Below, piece after piece: positions 1 to 12,860 of a stretch of 64,000 bases of DNA. Within the stretch, counting starts at the first letter, position 1; every line of letters begins with the position of its first letter. The translations under genes and the position numbers were made by a program. This DNA comes from Rhizophagus irregularis (taxonomy: Eukaryota; Glomeromycota; Glomeromycetes; Glomerales; Glomeraceae), in NCBI RefSeq assembly GCF_026210795.1, contig NC_089431.1, positions 4,836,001-4,900,000 of the forward strand, read 5' to 3'. The notes beneath the pieces were generated by a model that was not told where the DNA came from, did no database searches, and was given only the letters and a program-made list of their open reading frames with translations.

Positions 1-1259
1 TTAATAATTGCCACGGTACGAGATTGATCATCACAAATATTATGAAATTTTTTAGGGGTAAATCCATCACGAGATCCACGAAAAATTAATTTAAACTCAT
101 AAAGATTTTTCATCGCATGCTCAACCTTTAACTTATCGATCCATTTTGAAATTAATACTGCATGTTGAATTGTAATAATTTTTGAATCAATAATTATCTG
201 TGATTCTAACTTGATACTTGGGTTATAATCATTATTGATTTCATGACTAACCTTAACTGTCTGTAGTTCTAATTTGCTGATTGGGTTATAGTCATTATTA
301 TTCATTTTATAACTGATTTCTTTAACCTCTTGTGGCTTTAATTTATTACTTGGATTATAATCGTTATTCAAAAACCATTTATTTAAGTTTTCATATAACC
401 TTTCAGGCATAATCATTTTATAAGGATATACTTTGTTTAAAAATTCCTTAGAAGTAAATTTAATAAATTTGATAAAAGGAATACATTGTTGCAAAGTATT
501 CTTTAAGGCGACAAAATCATCGTTTGAATAACTTAAAGGATCAGAAGAAAGTCCAGGATTCTGAGCAATACCCCATTTAAACACATGTTCCCAAATTTGA
601 ACTTCACTTATTTGTAGGTTATCATTTTGAATAATTGAGATTAAAGATTTTTCTGAAATTGAAGTGAAATCAGGTGAATTGAATATTTTTTCTGGTTCTT
701 TAGACATTAATTTTGTACAAAACTTTTGAAGTTCCAAGAAGGCATCATTTTCAAAGCTAATCTGATATATCAAACTAAAATTTTGTTCCATCCAGCTTGC
801 TTTATTATTAATTAAAAATGATTGTAAACGAGGAATCAATTCGTGAAGACTTAGTTCACTTGCGGTGACTAAAACCTTAATGATATCTAAAGTATCACAT
901 TCATCCAACGAAAGTTTTCCTCCATAAATATATCTATAAAACGTTTATAAAAAATTAAAAATAAATTCATAGGAATCATTTACTTATACATACATAAATT
1001 AATTAATTTACCTTAAAATTATTTGAAAAATTTCTGGTAAAATATTTGATAATTTAATATTTACCAATGTTCCGTCATTTTCCTTTTTATTTGTTGATAA
1101 AATTCTTCGCAAATAAGGAGAACGATAATTTAAAATAACCATATGAGCACGAAATACTTTTACGTAAGGGTCATTACCAACTTCAATTGTAATGTCATAA
1201 TATTCGTCATCATCCAAAATTTCGAGTAAATTTTGTGATAATTTTGGTAATAATTCCAT
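1..1259 (-). CDS. BTB-BACK-TLDc domain protein, 3' end beyond window edge
   Basis: Two exons are visible: exon 1 at 1012-1259 (Met at 1259) and exon 2 from 933 to the window edge. The donor is AAG|GTAAAT and the acceptor TTATAG, splitting an Arg codon (R-YIYGG). Exon 1 encodes the BTB/POZ domain (LSQNLLEILDD, YYDITIEVGNDPYVKVFRAH, then VILNYRSPYLRRIL). Exon 2 continues with the BACK helices (TSISEKSLISIIQND, VQIWEHVFKWGIAQNPGL), an Asn/Lys-rich linker and the start of TLDc (LIFRGSRDGFTPKKFH). The reading frame is open throughout. Family knowledge: BTB proteins often act as Cullin-3 substrate adaptors, and TLDc is linked to oxidative-stress resistance. The actual role here is unknown. The TLDc C-terminus lies outside the window. 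Confidence 0.88.
210..380 (-). repeat. Coding tandem repeat in BACK-TLDc linker (3 units)
   Basis: The linker of the partial BTB-BACK-TLDc gene holds three degenerate units that each contain NDYNP followed by Ser/Ile, Lys-Leu and a Gln-x-Val-Lys type stretch. At DNA level the gg(t/a)ttata(a/g)tc core recurs at about 221, 284 and 353, so units are 63 and 69 bp and stay in frame. Related paralogues at 2.2 kb and 45.9 kb carry one unit or none. Confidence 0.7.
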
Positions 1260-1427
1260 TATAATCGTTAGAAAGAAAAAAAAAATTTTTTTAAGGCTGA
1301 ACCTTATATAGTACTAATAGTAGCACAATTCCTAAAATTAATTAGTATGGCTGCAGATCATAAATCTTAGATCATCATTTTCAATTTTAAAAATTTATTC
1401 ATTCAGAAAATATACAATATCAATTTT

Positions 1428-3064
1428 TTATATAATCTGAAATACTTCATATTCTTCTATAGAAAAAGTACCATTGTTTCTCTGATCAATTTTTCATAAG
1501 ATCTTTTTCTACAATAATTTTAATTATTATTATTATAAAAATCATAATCGTTCTTTACAGAAACTTCAAGATCGTAGCGATGGCTTAATGCGCAGTAACT
1601 GCGTTATAAATACATAGTGACCACATTATGTAATCGTAAAGAAATTACATATATGTAGTTACTGTGCATTAAGCCATCGCTACGATCTTGAAGTTTCTGT
1701 AAAGTTACTAGAACTTCTATACATTATAAGATCTCCATAACCAAATGATGAACCATAACGATTCCAATAATTCATAGCATTTTTTTCATCTTTTACTCAA
1801 CTTATAATATGATCATTAATATTTTTTTTATTCGTAAAAGAAAATATGAAACTATCTTTAGTAATACCGTAACCACTAGACTTCCACTCAATTGGATTAT
1901 ATCCTCAAAGAATTTTATCACTATTTTTTACCTTAATAATTGTTACAGTACGAAATTGATAATCAAAATTTCATGAAATTTTTTAGGCATAAATCCATCA
2001 CGAGAACCACGAAGAATTAATTTGGAATTCATATAAATTTTTTGTTTTGTCTGTAATTTCCAATCTATCAATCCATTTTGAGATTAATTCAACATGTTGA
2101 ATTGTAATAATTTTTGAATCAATGTTTTCATGATCAATCTCTTTGATTATCTCTAGTTGTGGCTTGCTATTATGATTACAATCGTGAACCAAAAAATATT
2201 TTATTAAATTTTCATACATCTCTTTAGGAATTACCTTTTTATATGGATATACTTTGTTGAGAAATTCTTTTAAGGTTAATTTGAAGAATTTAATAAAAGG
2301 GATACATTGTTTTAAAGTATTCCTTAAAATATTAAAATCACCCTTTGAAAAGTTCGAAGGGGTCTAATGAAAGTTCGGGATTTGAGCAATACCCCATTTA
2401 AGTGCATATTCCCAAATTTGAACTATACTCATTTGAACATTATCATTTTGAATAATTGAGATTAAAGATTTTTCTGAAATTGAAGTAAAATCAGGTGAAT
2501 CAAAAATTTTCTCAGGTTCTTTAGAAATTAATTTTATACAAAACTTTCGAAGTTCTAAGAAAGATTCATTTTCAAAGCTCGGTTTGTATATTAAACTAAA
2601 ATTTTGTATCATCCAATCTACTTTGTTTTCAATCAAAAAGAATTGTAAATGAGGAATTAATTCATGAGGACTTAATTCACTTGCAGCGATTAAAATTTTA
2701 ACGATGTCTAAAGTATCACACTCTTTCAACGAAAGTTTTCCACAATAAATATACCTTAAGAATAAAAAATGGATTAAATCAAACATTTAAAGAATTAACT
2801 TTTAAATTAATTAATTTACCTTAATATCATTTGAAAAATTTCAGGTAAAATATTTGGTAATTTAATTTCCATCATTTTTCTTTTCATTTGTTGATAAAAC
2901 TCTTCATAAATAAGGAGACCTATAATTTAAGATAACCATATGAGCATGGAAATACTTTTACGTAAGGATCATTACCAACTTCAATTGATATATCATAATA
3001 ATTTCATCATCTGAGATTTCTAATAATTTTGTGCCAATTTTGTTAAAAACTTATTTTCAGCCAT
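1428..3064 (-). pseudogene. BTB-BACK-TLDc pseudogene with many frameshifts and an inserted MITE
   Basis: The exon layout matches the neighbouring intact copies: exon 1 at 2820-3064 (ATG at 3064), intron, exon 2 at 1428-2754, ending in the family C-terminus EEYEVFQII. The frame is broken repeatedly. There is a 1-nt loss after MAENKFLTKLAQN, an extra base near the VFHAH motif, a CGA-to-TGA stop in the BTB part, a lost A then an extra C around 2360-2375, an extra C near 2032, and a further shift near 1970. A 152-bp inverted-repeat element sits inside the TLDc part (1553-1704). The long open pieces (BACK region about 2364-2754; linker and early TLDc about 1998-2340) show that decay is fairly recent. 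No single full protein can be made. Confidence 0.88.
1553..1704. mobile_element. MITE-like palindromic element inside the TLDc pseudogene
   Basis: Two inverted arms of 48 nt (1553-1600 and 1657-1704) match at all but one position. Both begin CTTTACAGAAACTTCAAGAT from the outside. The ~56-nt centre is A+T-rich. Comparison with the intact paralogue at 5.6 kb shows that the host coding sequence resumes after the right arm (acattataagatctccat), so the element is an insertion. TT flanks both ends, but I cannot define a longer target-site duplication. It has no coding capacity. Confidence 0.8.
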
Positions 3065-5497
3065 TTATAATGTTACGTGAAGAATTAAGTTAAAAAGAAA
3101 AAAAATATAACCAAACCTATACCGACCAACTTTATATATTAACACGGTTATAACTTCCTGAATTGGAAATTAACCGTCCGTTCGATCATCATATATATGC
3201 ACCGGTTAAAATTTGAGGAAATAAACAAAAACTTCACTAGATAATTGCTTACATATTATTTATTTTTTTTATTTAGAAATTTGTTTTATTATCAATTATA
3301 AATTTAAGAGGACCATGAAAAAGAATAAATAGATAAAATAAAGTAAATCTCGTTAAAAAAGAGATAAAGTTAATTTTTTCCTCTCCAGATTAAACATTTT
3401 TTTAAGTACCATATAAAAATACTTAAAAAAATATAATAAACTCATTATACTGCACAATTTAGCTTAATTACTTTACGACTTTTTGATCTTCAGGTTCAAT
3501 ATTTCCTTGGTCGTTACGTGCCATAATACACACAAAGAAGATGGTTTCTTGCTTTTTTTTTCTTCCCCTCATTTGTCTTTAATTTTCTTTTCGTTACTTC
3601 TCAAAGTTGAGTAAAAAAACTTACCCAAATCGCGATTGGAAAAAATCAAAAACAAATATAGATTTTTCTCTCGTTTCGCTGGGCAGAAAAGAAACAAAAA
3701 AAATGAATAAATTTTTGTCGGATTATCGAGCGGCAAAATAAATCCTTTAAATTAGTGAATCAAGTCAACTATGATCATTGATCGAGAAAGCTAAATTTTG
3801 TTCGATCAAATCATTGATCCCGAATTTTTCAGTCACATAAATTGATTTTTAAAATTAGAATTATTAAGATATAATGATTTTTATTTTAAAATAATCACTG
3901 CGAGTATAGTTTGAATTTAGACACAAACTGATAAAGTAAATATAATTTGCGATATCGTAACTCATTATTTCACTGATCTATGATCTATTTGAAATAATTA
4001 AATAATTTCAATTCGTATTTTTGTTTATCTTGTATAACAAAAAAATTGTTTAATCTTCTGATGAAATAGGATGAGTTTTTTTTTAAAATGGATTTTATGT
4101 GACGTGCTTAATTGCTTCAATAAAAACAAATATTCTTACAAATCACAATTCTCAATAATATTTATATCGAAAAAAATAAAATTGTTATTCTCTCATAACT
4201 TTTATCCTCCCGTTCATTTTTTAGTAATATTTCTCTAAACTTTTACTATATTTCATGATGACGATCTGTGTCATAACTTTCTTTAGTATTAATAAAATGG
4301 CCTAATCTTAATTCATACTCTTCTAACTTGTTTTCATTGTAAGTTCCATGAATTATATTCTTTTCGTACATTAAACTATTCTATAGTTTAGACTATATAA
4401 TAATTACTTTATTATTAATTGAAATTTAAAGGTTAATTAACTACAGGAAGCGTATCAAATTCACGTGATCATAATGTTGACCAGAACTATTTATTTAAAT
4501 TTAGTCAGAACTACCGGAATCAATGGGCTCAAACCATATAATAAATTGTTCATAATTTTAGTGATTGTATACTAATTAAATGTATTTATTCAAACAAAAA
4601 ATATATTTATCTCAGTTATTTAGCAGCAATGATCCGATTCAAACCTAAGAGATGAAGAAACGAAAAAAAAATTATTAAAGGAAAAAGTTAGTAAAAAAAA
4701 ATAAATAAAAAAAGAAGAAACGGCGCCTCAGTATCAATTTTTTCTATCCAACGATAGGAACGAAAAAGAACTTATTAAGGGAAAAAATTAGTAAAAAAAA
4801 AAATAAATAAACGGGAAAAAAAGGGCTAATCCGATTACCGATCCCACCCTAAATGGTGGTAGAATGAAAAAAAAGGGAAAAAAAATTTCAGTTTGAAAAA
4901 AAAAAAGTGAAAAAGGAAAATTAAAAATATTAAATATTTGAAAGAAAAATTCTCCACTTCACACCAAAAAATCAAAAATCAGGAAAAAAATTTTGTGTTA
5001 ATCCTATTCGTAATGAGTAGGGTTACGACATCAATCAACGCCTAAACTATCTAATTCAGTTGCAAAAAAAAAAATAAAAAAAGAAAAAAAAACCGAAAAA
5101 GGAAAAATTTAAAAATACTAAATTTCATAAAGTCCATCGGAATGTGCACATGCCACATGATAATAAATACGAGTGCAGCATGTCACGCCTTTTGTAAGTT
5201 TTTCTTTAAGGGTTTTAGGGTTTGTTGTGTATGCGTACAAAAAAAAATTTGAAACTATTGTCACGAGTTTTCATATAGCGGCACGACCGGCACGTATTTC
5301 ATGTTAAATAATATAACTAATCCGCCGTCGAAGTTACAAATAATTTGAATTATGTAAGTTACTTTTATTACTTATCCATAATAAGTTTATTAGTTATCGA
5401 AGATAGTAGTTTTATTTGTATGTCTATGTTTATTGCGGTGAATTTAATCAAAAATAACTACACATTTAATACGATAGAAAAAAAAAATAACTGTACA
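3065..5497. other. Intergenic, A-rich low-complexity sequence
   Basis: This is the divergent-end spacer between two minus-strand BTB-BACK-TLDc genes. About 4640-5110 is dominated by A-runs with short G/C punctuation. No ORF with family resemblance, RNA gene or clear transposon end was seen. The open frame near 5345-5671 on the plus strand overlaps the antisense of the TLDc C-terminus and is not credible. Confidence 0.6.
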
Positions 5498-7442
5498 TCA
5501 ATTTTGTTTTATAACCTGAAATATTTCAAAATCTTCTATAGAAAAACATTCATTGGTTTTTCTAATCGGTTTTTCATAGGAACTCATTTTACAATAATTA
5601 CTATTACCATCGTAAAAATTGTCATAATTTCCGGGACCTCCATGCATTATAAGATCTCCATAACCAAATGATGGACCATAACGACTCCCATAATTTATGG
5701 CATTCTTTTCACTTTTTACTCGACTTATAATGTGATCATTAATACTTTCTTTATTCGTAAAAGAAAATATAAAACTATCCTTAGTATTACCGTAACCAAA
5801 ATCAGATTTCCATTCAACCGGATTATATCCTCCAAGAATTTCATTACTATATTTCACTTTCATTATTGTTAATGTATCGGATTGATTATCGCAAATTTTA
5901 TGGAATTTTTTAGGCGTAAATCCATCGCGAGATCCCCGAAATAATAATTTGAATATATAATTTTGTTTACGTGTAAATATAAATTTCGAAACTAAATTAT
6001 AAGTGGTTGAGCTTTTCACAATATCTACTTTATCAATCCACTTTACAATTAATTCAGCATGTTGACTTGAAATTATTTGAGATTTTGATTGAACCTCTTT
6101 TGTCATCTGAGGATCTGGTTGTATTTGATTTGTCTCTTCAGCCATCAAAGGTTTTGATTGATTCGCCTTGGTTTCATTTTGAGATTTCGGTTGAATTTGA
6201 TTAGTCTCTTCGGCCATCAAAGGTTTTGATTGATTCGCTTTGGTTTCTTTCTTAGGTCTCGGTTGAATTAGATTTGTCTCCTCAGCCATCAAAGGTTTTG
6301 ATTGATTCACTTTGATTTCTTTCTTAGGTCTCGGTTGAAGTTGATTTGTCACTTCAGCCATCAAAGGTTTTGATTGAGTACCTTTAGTTTCTTCAATCTT
6401 CTCAAGTCCTACTTGAATCGGTTCAGTCTCATTTGTTGTTGTAAAAGTATTTAGATTGTTTTTAGATTCCAAAAAATAGATAATTAAATTTTCATATAAA
6501 TTTTCAGGTATAACCTTTTTATAAGGATATACTTTATCTAAAAATTCTTTAGGAGTGAATCTAGTAAATTTAATAAAAGGAATAAAATTTTGTAAAATAT
6601 TTTTTAAAATAATAAAATCATCATTTGAATAATTTGAAAAAGGTTTAGAAGAAAGTTTTAAATTTTGTTTTATACCCCATTCAAGAATATAATCCCAAAT
6701 TTGTACTTCATTCATTTTAATAATAATATTAATATGAATATTAATATTATTATAATTATTATTAATATTATCTTCTTTATCTTTTAAGATTGTTAATAAA
6801 AGATCTTCTGATATAGAAAAAGTATTTAATGATTTTAATATTTTATCAGGATTTTTAATTATAAAATCTTTACAATAATTTTGTAATTTTAAAAATGAAT
6901 CATTTTCATAACTCATTTGATAAATTAAATCAAAATTTTGTTCCATCCAATTTTCTTTATTTTCAATTAAGTAAGATTCTAAATATGGGATTATTTCTTG
7001 TAATCCAAGTTCTTTTGATGTTTTTAAAATTTTAATTATATCAGAAGAATCATAATCTTTTAAAGAAAGTTTTCCACTATAAATATATCTAAAAAAAAGT
7101 AAAGAATTTTTTTTTTACGTAAGTAAAAAAAATAAAATATAATTGAAATAATGACTTTTTTTGAAAAAAAAAAATTTTTTTTCACCTTAAGATTATTTGA
7201 AAAATTTCAGGTAAGATATTTGATAATCTAATATTTATTAAGGTTCCATCATTTTTCTTTTTAATTGTTGATAAAATTTTTTTAAAATAAGGAGAACGAT
7301 GATTTAAGATAACTCTATGGGCGTAAAATATTTTAACGCAAGGGTTGTTACCAACTTCAATTATAATATCATGATATTCTTCATCATTTAAAATTTCAAG
7401 TAAATTTTGTGATAATTTTGGTAATAATTTATTTTGAACCAT
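5498..7442 (-). CDS. BTB-BACK-TLDc domain protein, intact, ~615 aa
   Basis: Exon 1 is 7186-7442 and exon 2 5498-7088. The intron has donor TTAAG|GTGAAA and acceptor TTTTAG, and the join is in frame (616 codons including TGA). BTB lies at about residues 20-95 (LLPKLSQNLLEILNDEEYHD, then VEVG-like IIIEVGNNPCVKIFYAH). BACK is about 110-250 (WMEQNFDLIYQ, VQIWDYILEWGIKQN). A repeated linker covers about 320-430, and TLDc about 465-615 (LLFRGSRDGFTPKKFH, EILGGYNPVEW, DSFIFSFTN, FGYGDLIMHGG), ending in EDFEIFQVIKQN. Family members are normally about 450-500 aa. The excess length comes from the 72-bp linker repeat and from an Asn/Ile-rich insertion in BACK. It is probably a cytosolic adaptor-type protein; substrate unknown. 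Confidence 0.9.
6085..6400 (-). repeat. 72-bp coding minisatellite (4 units of 24 aa)
   Basis: The motif SKPLMAE followed by a TNQIQP-type stretch and a Lys/Glu-rich tail recurs four times in the linker between BACK and TLDc. The gccatcaaag anchor occurs at 6141, 6213, 6285 and 6357, exactly 72 bp apart, so the repeat is in frame and low in divergence. The encoded segment is hydrophilic and likely disordered. Confidence 0.92.
6713..6777. repeat. (ATT)-rich microsatellite within BACK coding sequence
   Basis: Imperfect AAT/ATT triplets encode an Asn/Ile-rich loop (NINNNYNNINIHINIIIK) just before the conserved NEVQIW of BACK. Paralogues have a short NDNVQ/NENVQ-type segment here, so this is an in-frame expansion. 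Confidence 0.75.
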
Positions 7443-8038
7443 TGTTGTTTACCATTTATTATTGTCGTTATTATTGTATCGTTATTATTGTTGTTATTAT
7501 TGAAAAAAAAAATGTTTATAGAGCGAGTTAATGAAGAATTGATAGAGTGAAAAAATTGATTTAATGCCTAAAATGGAATTGAATGAAAGAGCTTATAAAG
7601 TTAATTTATCAAAAATAGTTAATTTATAATTTAATGAATTTAATGGAAATATTTATTATTAATAATTCCGATTACATTCATTGATGATTCGAAAAAATTG
7701 TTGAAAATAGAAAATTTTCAACTATAAAATCACGTGCATTTAATCATTCGATCTTCGAGATCTTCCTTTTACATTGCGTCATTGACATAATAAGGAGTTA
7801 TACTGCTAAATTTTTTAAAAAATAGGGAGTAGTAGTACCCTTTGATTTAATAAGTAGATCTTAGCGAGTTAGCGTTGTCAAATTAGTCAGTTAGTCAATG
7901 AATAATATTAGCTATAAATAAAATTTTTTTAGGCATAAATGACTATTTTATTGGTTATCATTATAATAAAAAATAATTTTTTTGTAATACATTCTGTAAT
8001 AATAATTATCTGTTGTACAAAAAAAAAAAAATTTTTAT
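7443..8038. other. Intergenic spacer between BTB-TLDc gene and dehydrogenase
   Basis: A+T-rich. A short ATT/GTT-type microsatellite lies next to the BTB-TLDc start (7440-7500). No other feature recognised. Confidence 0.5.
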
Positions 8039-10051
<2,013 letters not shown>

Positions 10052-11915
10052 TTTTTTTGTAAAAAAAAAAAAAGAATTAATGAATTAATTTAGTAAAGAA
10101 GAATAGGCTTTAAATAAATAAATCTCTCCTTGTAGAATTTCTTGTATTTCTATTAAGCTAAATTGTTTCAAAAATATTTCTCATAATGAGAATGTTTTAC
10201 AAAAGAAAGGTCGATCCAGTAAGGAGTTCACGACGATCCATAACTTTTAAAATTTTCCTATATAAGTATTAAAGCTAAAAAAATTTTTTTAAAGCCTAAT
10301 TATATTTGAAACATCCGAAATAATTCCAAATTTTTTCATAATTTAAGAATTATAGAATACAGAATCTTGCAAATGAAAATGCCGAAAATTAATTATTCGA
10401 AACAAGTAATATTGAAAAAAGTAATTATTATATATGCATGTGCTACCAAAAATTAAATTACGATGATCAACAACTATAAAAAGTTTAAGTTTAGACATTT
10501 GGCGCACCTTTAAAATTTTTTACATTGGTTTAATCAATGATCATCAAGGGTAATTTAATAGCCAGTTATCGACAAATTCTGTCTGAGTGGTACCAAAATT
10601 TCAACAGCATCACCAAAGGGGATCAATCAAGCAATATAGTGACTAGTGAGTCAGAGATTCACCCTCCTAAGAGTTAATACACTGGACAATCTACAACTTG
10701 TAAAGCATAATACTACAATAAAAAACAAATTCCTTTTTTATTTTTCCATTAAATATCTAAGATATTGTATTAAAATTATAATACTATTATAATTATGAAT
10801 TTTTCCAATCAATCTTAAAAGAACGCAAAGGTAAAAGGAATAACGATCATTTTATTAATTTATTATATTTAATATTTTGCTCATTACATTCGTCATATTT
10901 ACTACTTATATTTGCCTGTTATTTATAGTTCAATTATATATCGTATATACTAGTTATAAACGTAAATATTAATTTTATAAGAATTTTTTAATCTTCAGTT
11001 CTTCCTTTCGTTCTGATAAAAGAAATGCTAAAATTATATGTTTACATAATAAATTACGAAATATATAAAATTCGTTCAATATTGGATAACAACGCTAAAC
11101 TTGAAAGATTTTTCAAAGTAGCACAAGGACTTTTAAACCGTATAATATACAAATGAAGTTAAAAAAAGTTAATTAAAATACAAAGCACACATAAAATATA
11201 CAGTATAATATGAATAAGAAATATTTTCAACACATTACAACCTTATGTAAGGTAGTAAATACACAGTATATAATGTCGCCAAATTTATTATTTTAGTGTA
11301 TAGTATAAAATTATCAATAATAATAAAATAAAATTTAAAGAAAAATTTTATCGACAGAATCAGATGTTATACAAATCCTCATTTATTATTTTATTCATTT
11401 GAAGTCTTGGGCCGAATGAAGTTAGAGTCATAATCGCTATATTCTTAAACTATTGTTTAAATAATATGATTAAAAGATTTGTTAATCGGTATGGTCGGAC
11501 GAAATGCTAAAAATGGAATGGTCAAATTCAATGACAAGGATTATAGATTGGAAATTGTTCGTCTTTGTAGTTAAATTTAATTTTAAATTTAACGTTAAAT
11601 TTTAAATTTGCCTTGTCAGGAATAAATTCATGACCACCCATCCACACATCAAATAAAGCCATAAATGGTGATAATAAATATTGTCAATATGAAAATCTTT
11701 ATCGATAATGTGATTACATAATAACTAGGAAAAGGAAACCGTTAAAGTCCTTCGCGTCAGTATTGCTTAATATAAACAAGTGAACTATTTACTGTGATTT
11801 GTAACATAAATATTTTATTGTACATTTAAATTTTTTTTAATTTGGTTACATCAAGCAATTAATTAATATATATATTCATTTTAGTAAGTACATTTGTACT
11901 TGTACATCAAAATAG
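10052..11915. other. Intergenic, no gene recognised
   Basis: A+T-rich spacer upstream of the dehydrogenase. A slightly more GC-balanced patch at about 10560-10690 has no extended frame. No transposon ends or RNA gene recognised. Confidence 0.45.
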
Positions 11916-11992
11916 AATAAAGTTAGAAGACTTTGGTTTATCAAGAAAAAAAATGCCTTGTATAATCCAGCAGATATCAATGGTGTAGTTTC
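11916..11992 (+). pseudogene. Kinase activation-segment fragment
   Basis: On the plus strand LEDFGLSRKK is followed, after a +1 shift, by NALYNPADINGVVSY. This resembles the DFG-to-activation-loop segment of the local kinase family (ADFGLS, then GV-V/I-PY). The fragment is about 75 bp, frameshifted, and has no recognisable kinase sequence on either side. It is probably a relic. Confidence 0.5.
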
Positions 11993-12139
11993 TTATCAAA
12001 ATATTTAAATAATATTAAAAATAAAAGTCAACAAATATAAATTAAGTATAATCAGCTATTGAAATAAGTATAAAACAGTTTCATTATCATTAGAAATGGT
12101 TTTATATTATTATTTTGATAATTTATATCTCATAATTGG

Positions 12140-12350
12140 AAAAGTTATAAAAAAAAGATTTATTTAAATTACAAACTAAGAAACTTGTAAAATATTTTCT
12201 ACTCTAATCTTAGTGTTCAAATAATTCTAAGTATAATAAAAAAACGTGAATATAAGCTAAAAAAAAAGAATTATCTAAATTACAAACTAAGAAACTTGTA
12301 AAATATTTCACTACTCTAGCCTTAGTGTTTAAATAAATTTAAAAAGAATA
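12140..12350. repeat. Duplicated ~100-bp 3'-flank repeat of kinase genes
   Basis: Two direct copies (about 12157-12235 and 12270-12345) share ttaaattacaaactaagaaa, cttgtaaaatattt and ctactctaxxcttagtgtt. The reverse complement of the same block lies downstream of the plus-strand kinase gene at about 61525-61610. It is therefore a conserved 3' flank of this kinase family. Confidence 0.7.
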
Positions 12351-12479
12351 AAATAAAAAAAACAATTTCTTTGAATGTTGTAATGTAAAATATCACTTAA
12401 AAAAACTATAAATTTTTTTAAAAACGAACAATGATTGGTTAATTTTTATCTGCTTTAATATCTAAATAAAAAATTATTA

Positions 12480-12860
12480 AATAAAATTAATTTCACATAA
12501 ATAATTTGCAAGATTAATACTTTTATATATATAATACATACCTAATAACCCCAGACCCTTAATTATATATATAATCATTCAAATCTTCACTTACTAGCAT
12601 TTCATTTGCTTTTACACTAGCTTGTGAATCTTCACTTTCAGGAATTTCATTCAACTTTTTACTAGTACTCTCGTCTGTTTTAATAATTAAATAAATAAAT
12701 TAATTTCATATAAATAATTTGCAAGATTAATTTTTTTTATATATTATAGTATATACCTAATGACCTCGAATCTCTGATTAAACAATCATTCAATTCTGAA
12801 TGACTTGCATGATATGCTTTTTCACTTTCAAGAATTTCATTCAATTTTTTACTAGTAAAA
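12480..12860 (-). repeat. Tandem duplication of terminal kinase exon plus intron
   Basis: About 12755-12860 (encoding TSKKLNEILESEKAYHASHS, then ELNDCLIRD) and about 12559-12675 (encoding TSKKLNEIPESEDSQASVKA) are similar. Their flanking intron sequence (aatttcatataaataatttgcaagatta at 12700-12730 and near 12490-12520) is also repeated. The unit is about 190 bp and is a local exon duplication. Confidence 0.65.

Noticed and set aside
5345-5671. Plus-strand open frame of 108 codons
   Set aside because: Its 3' part is antisense to the TLDc C-terminus and its 5' part is A+T-rich spacer; no domain.
6007-6204. Plus-strand open frame
   Set aside because: Antisense shadow of the 72-bp linker repeat.
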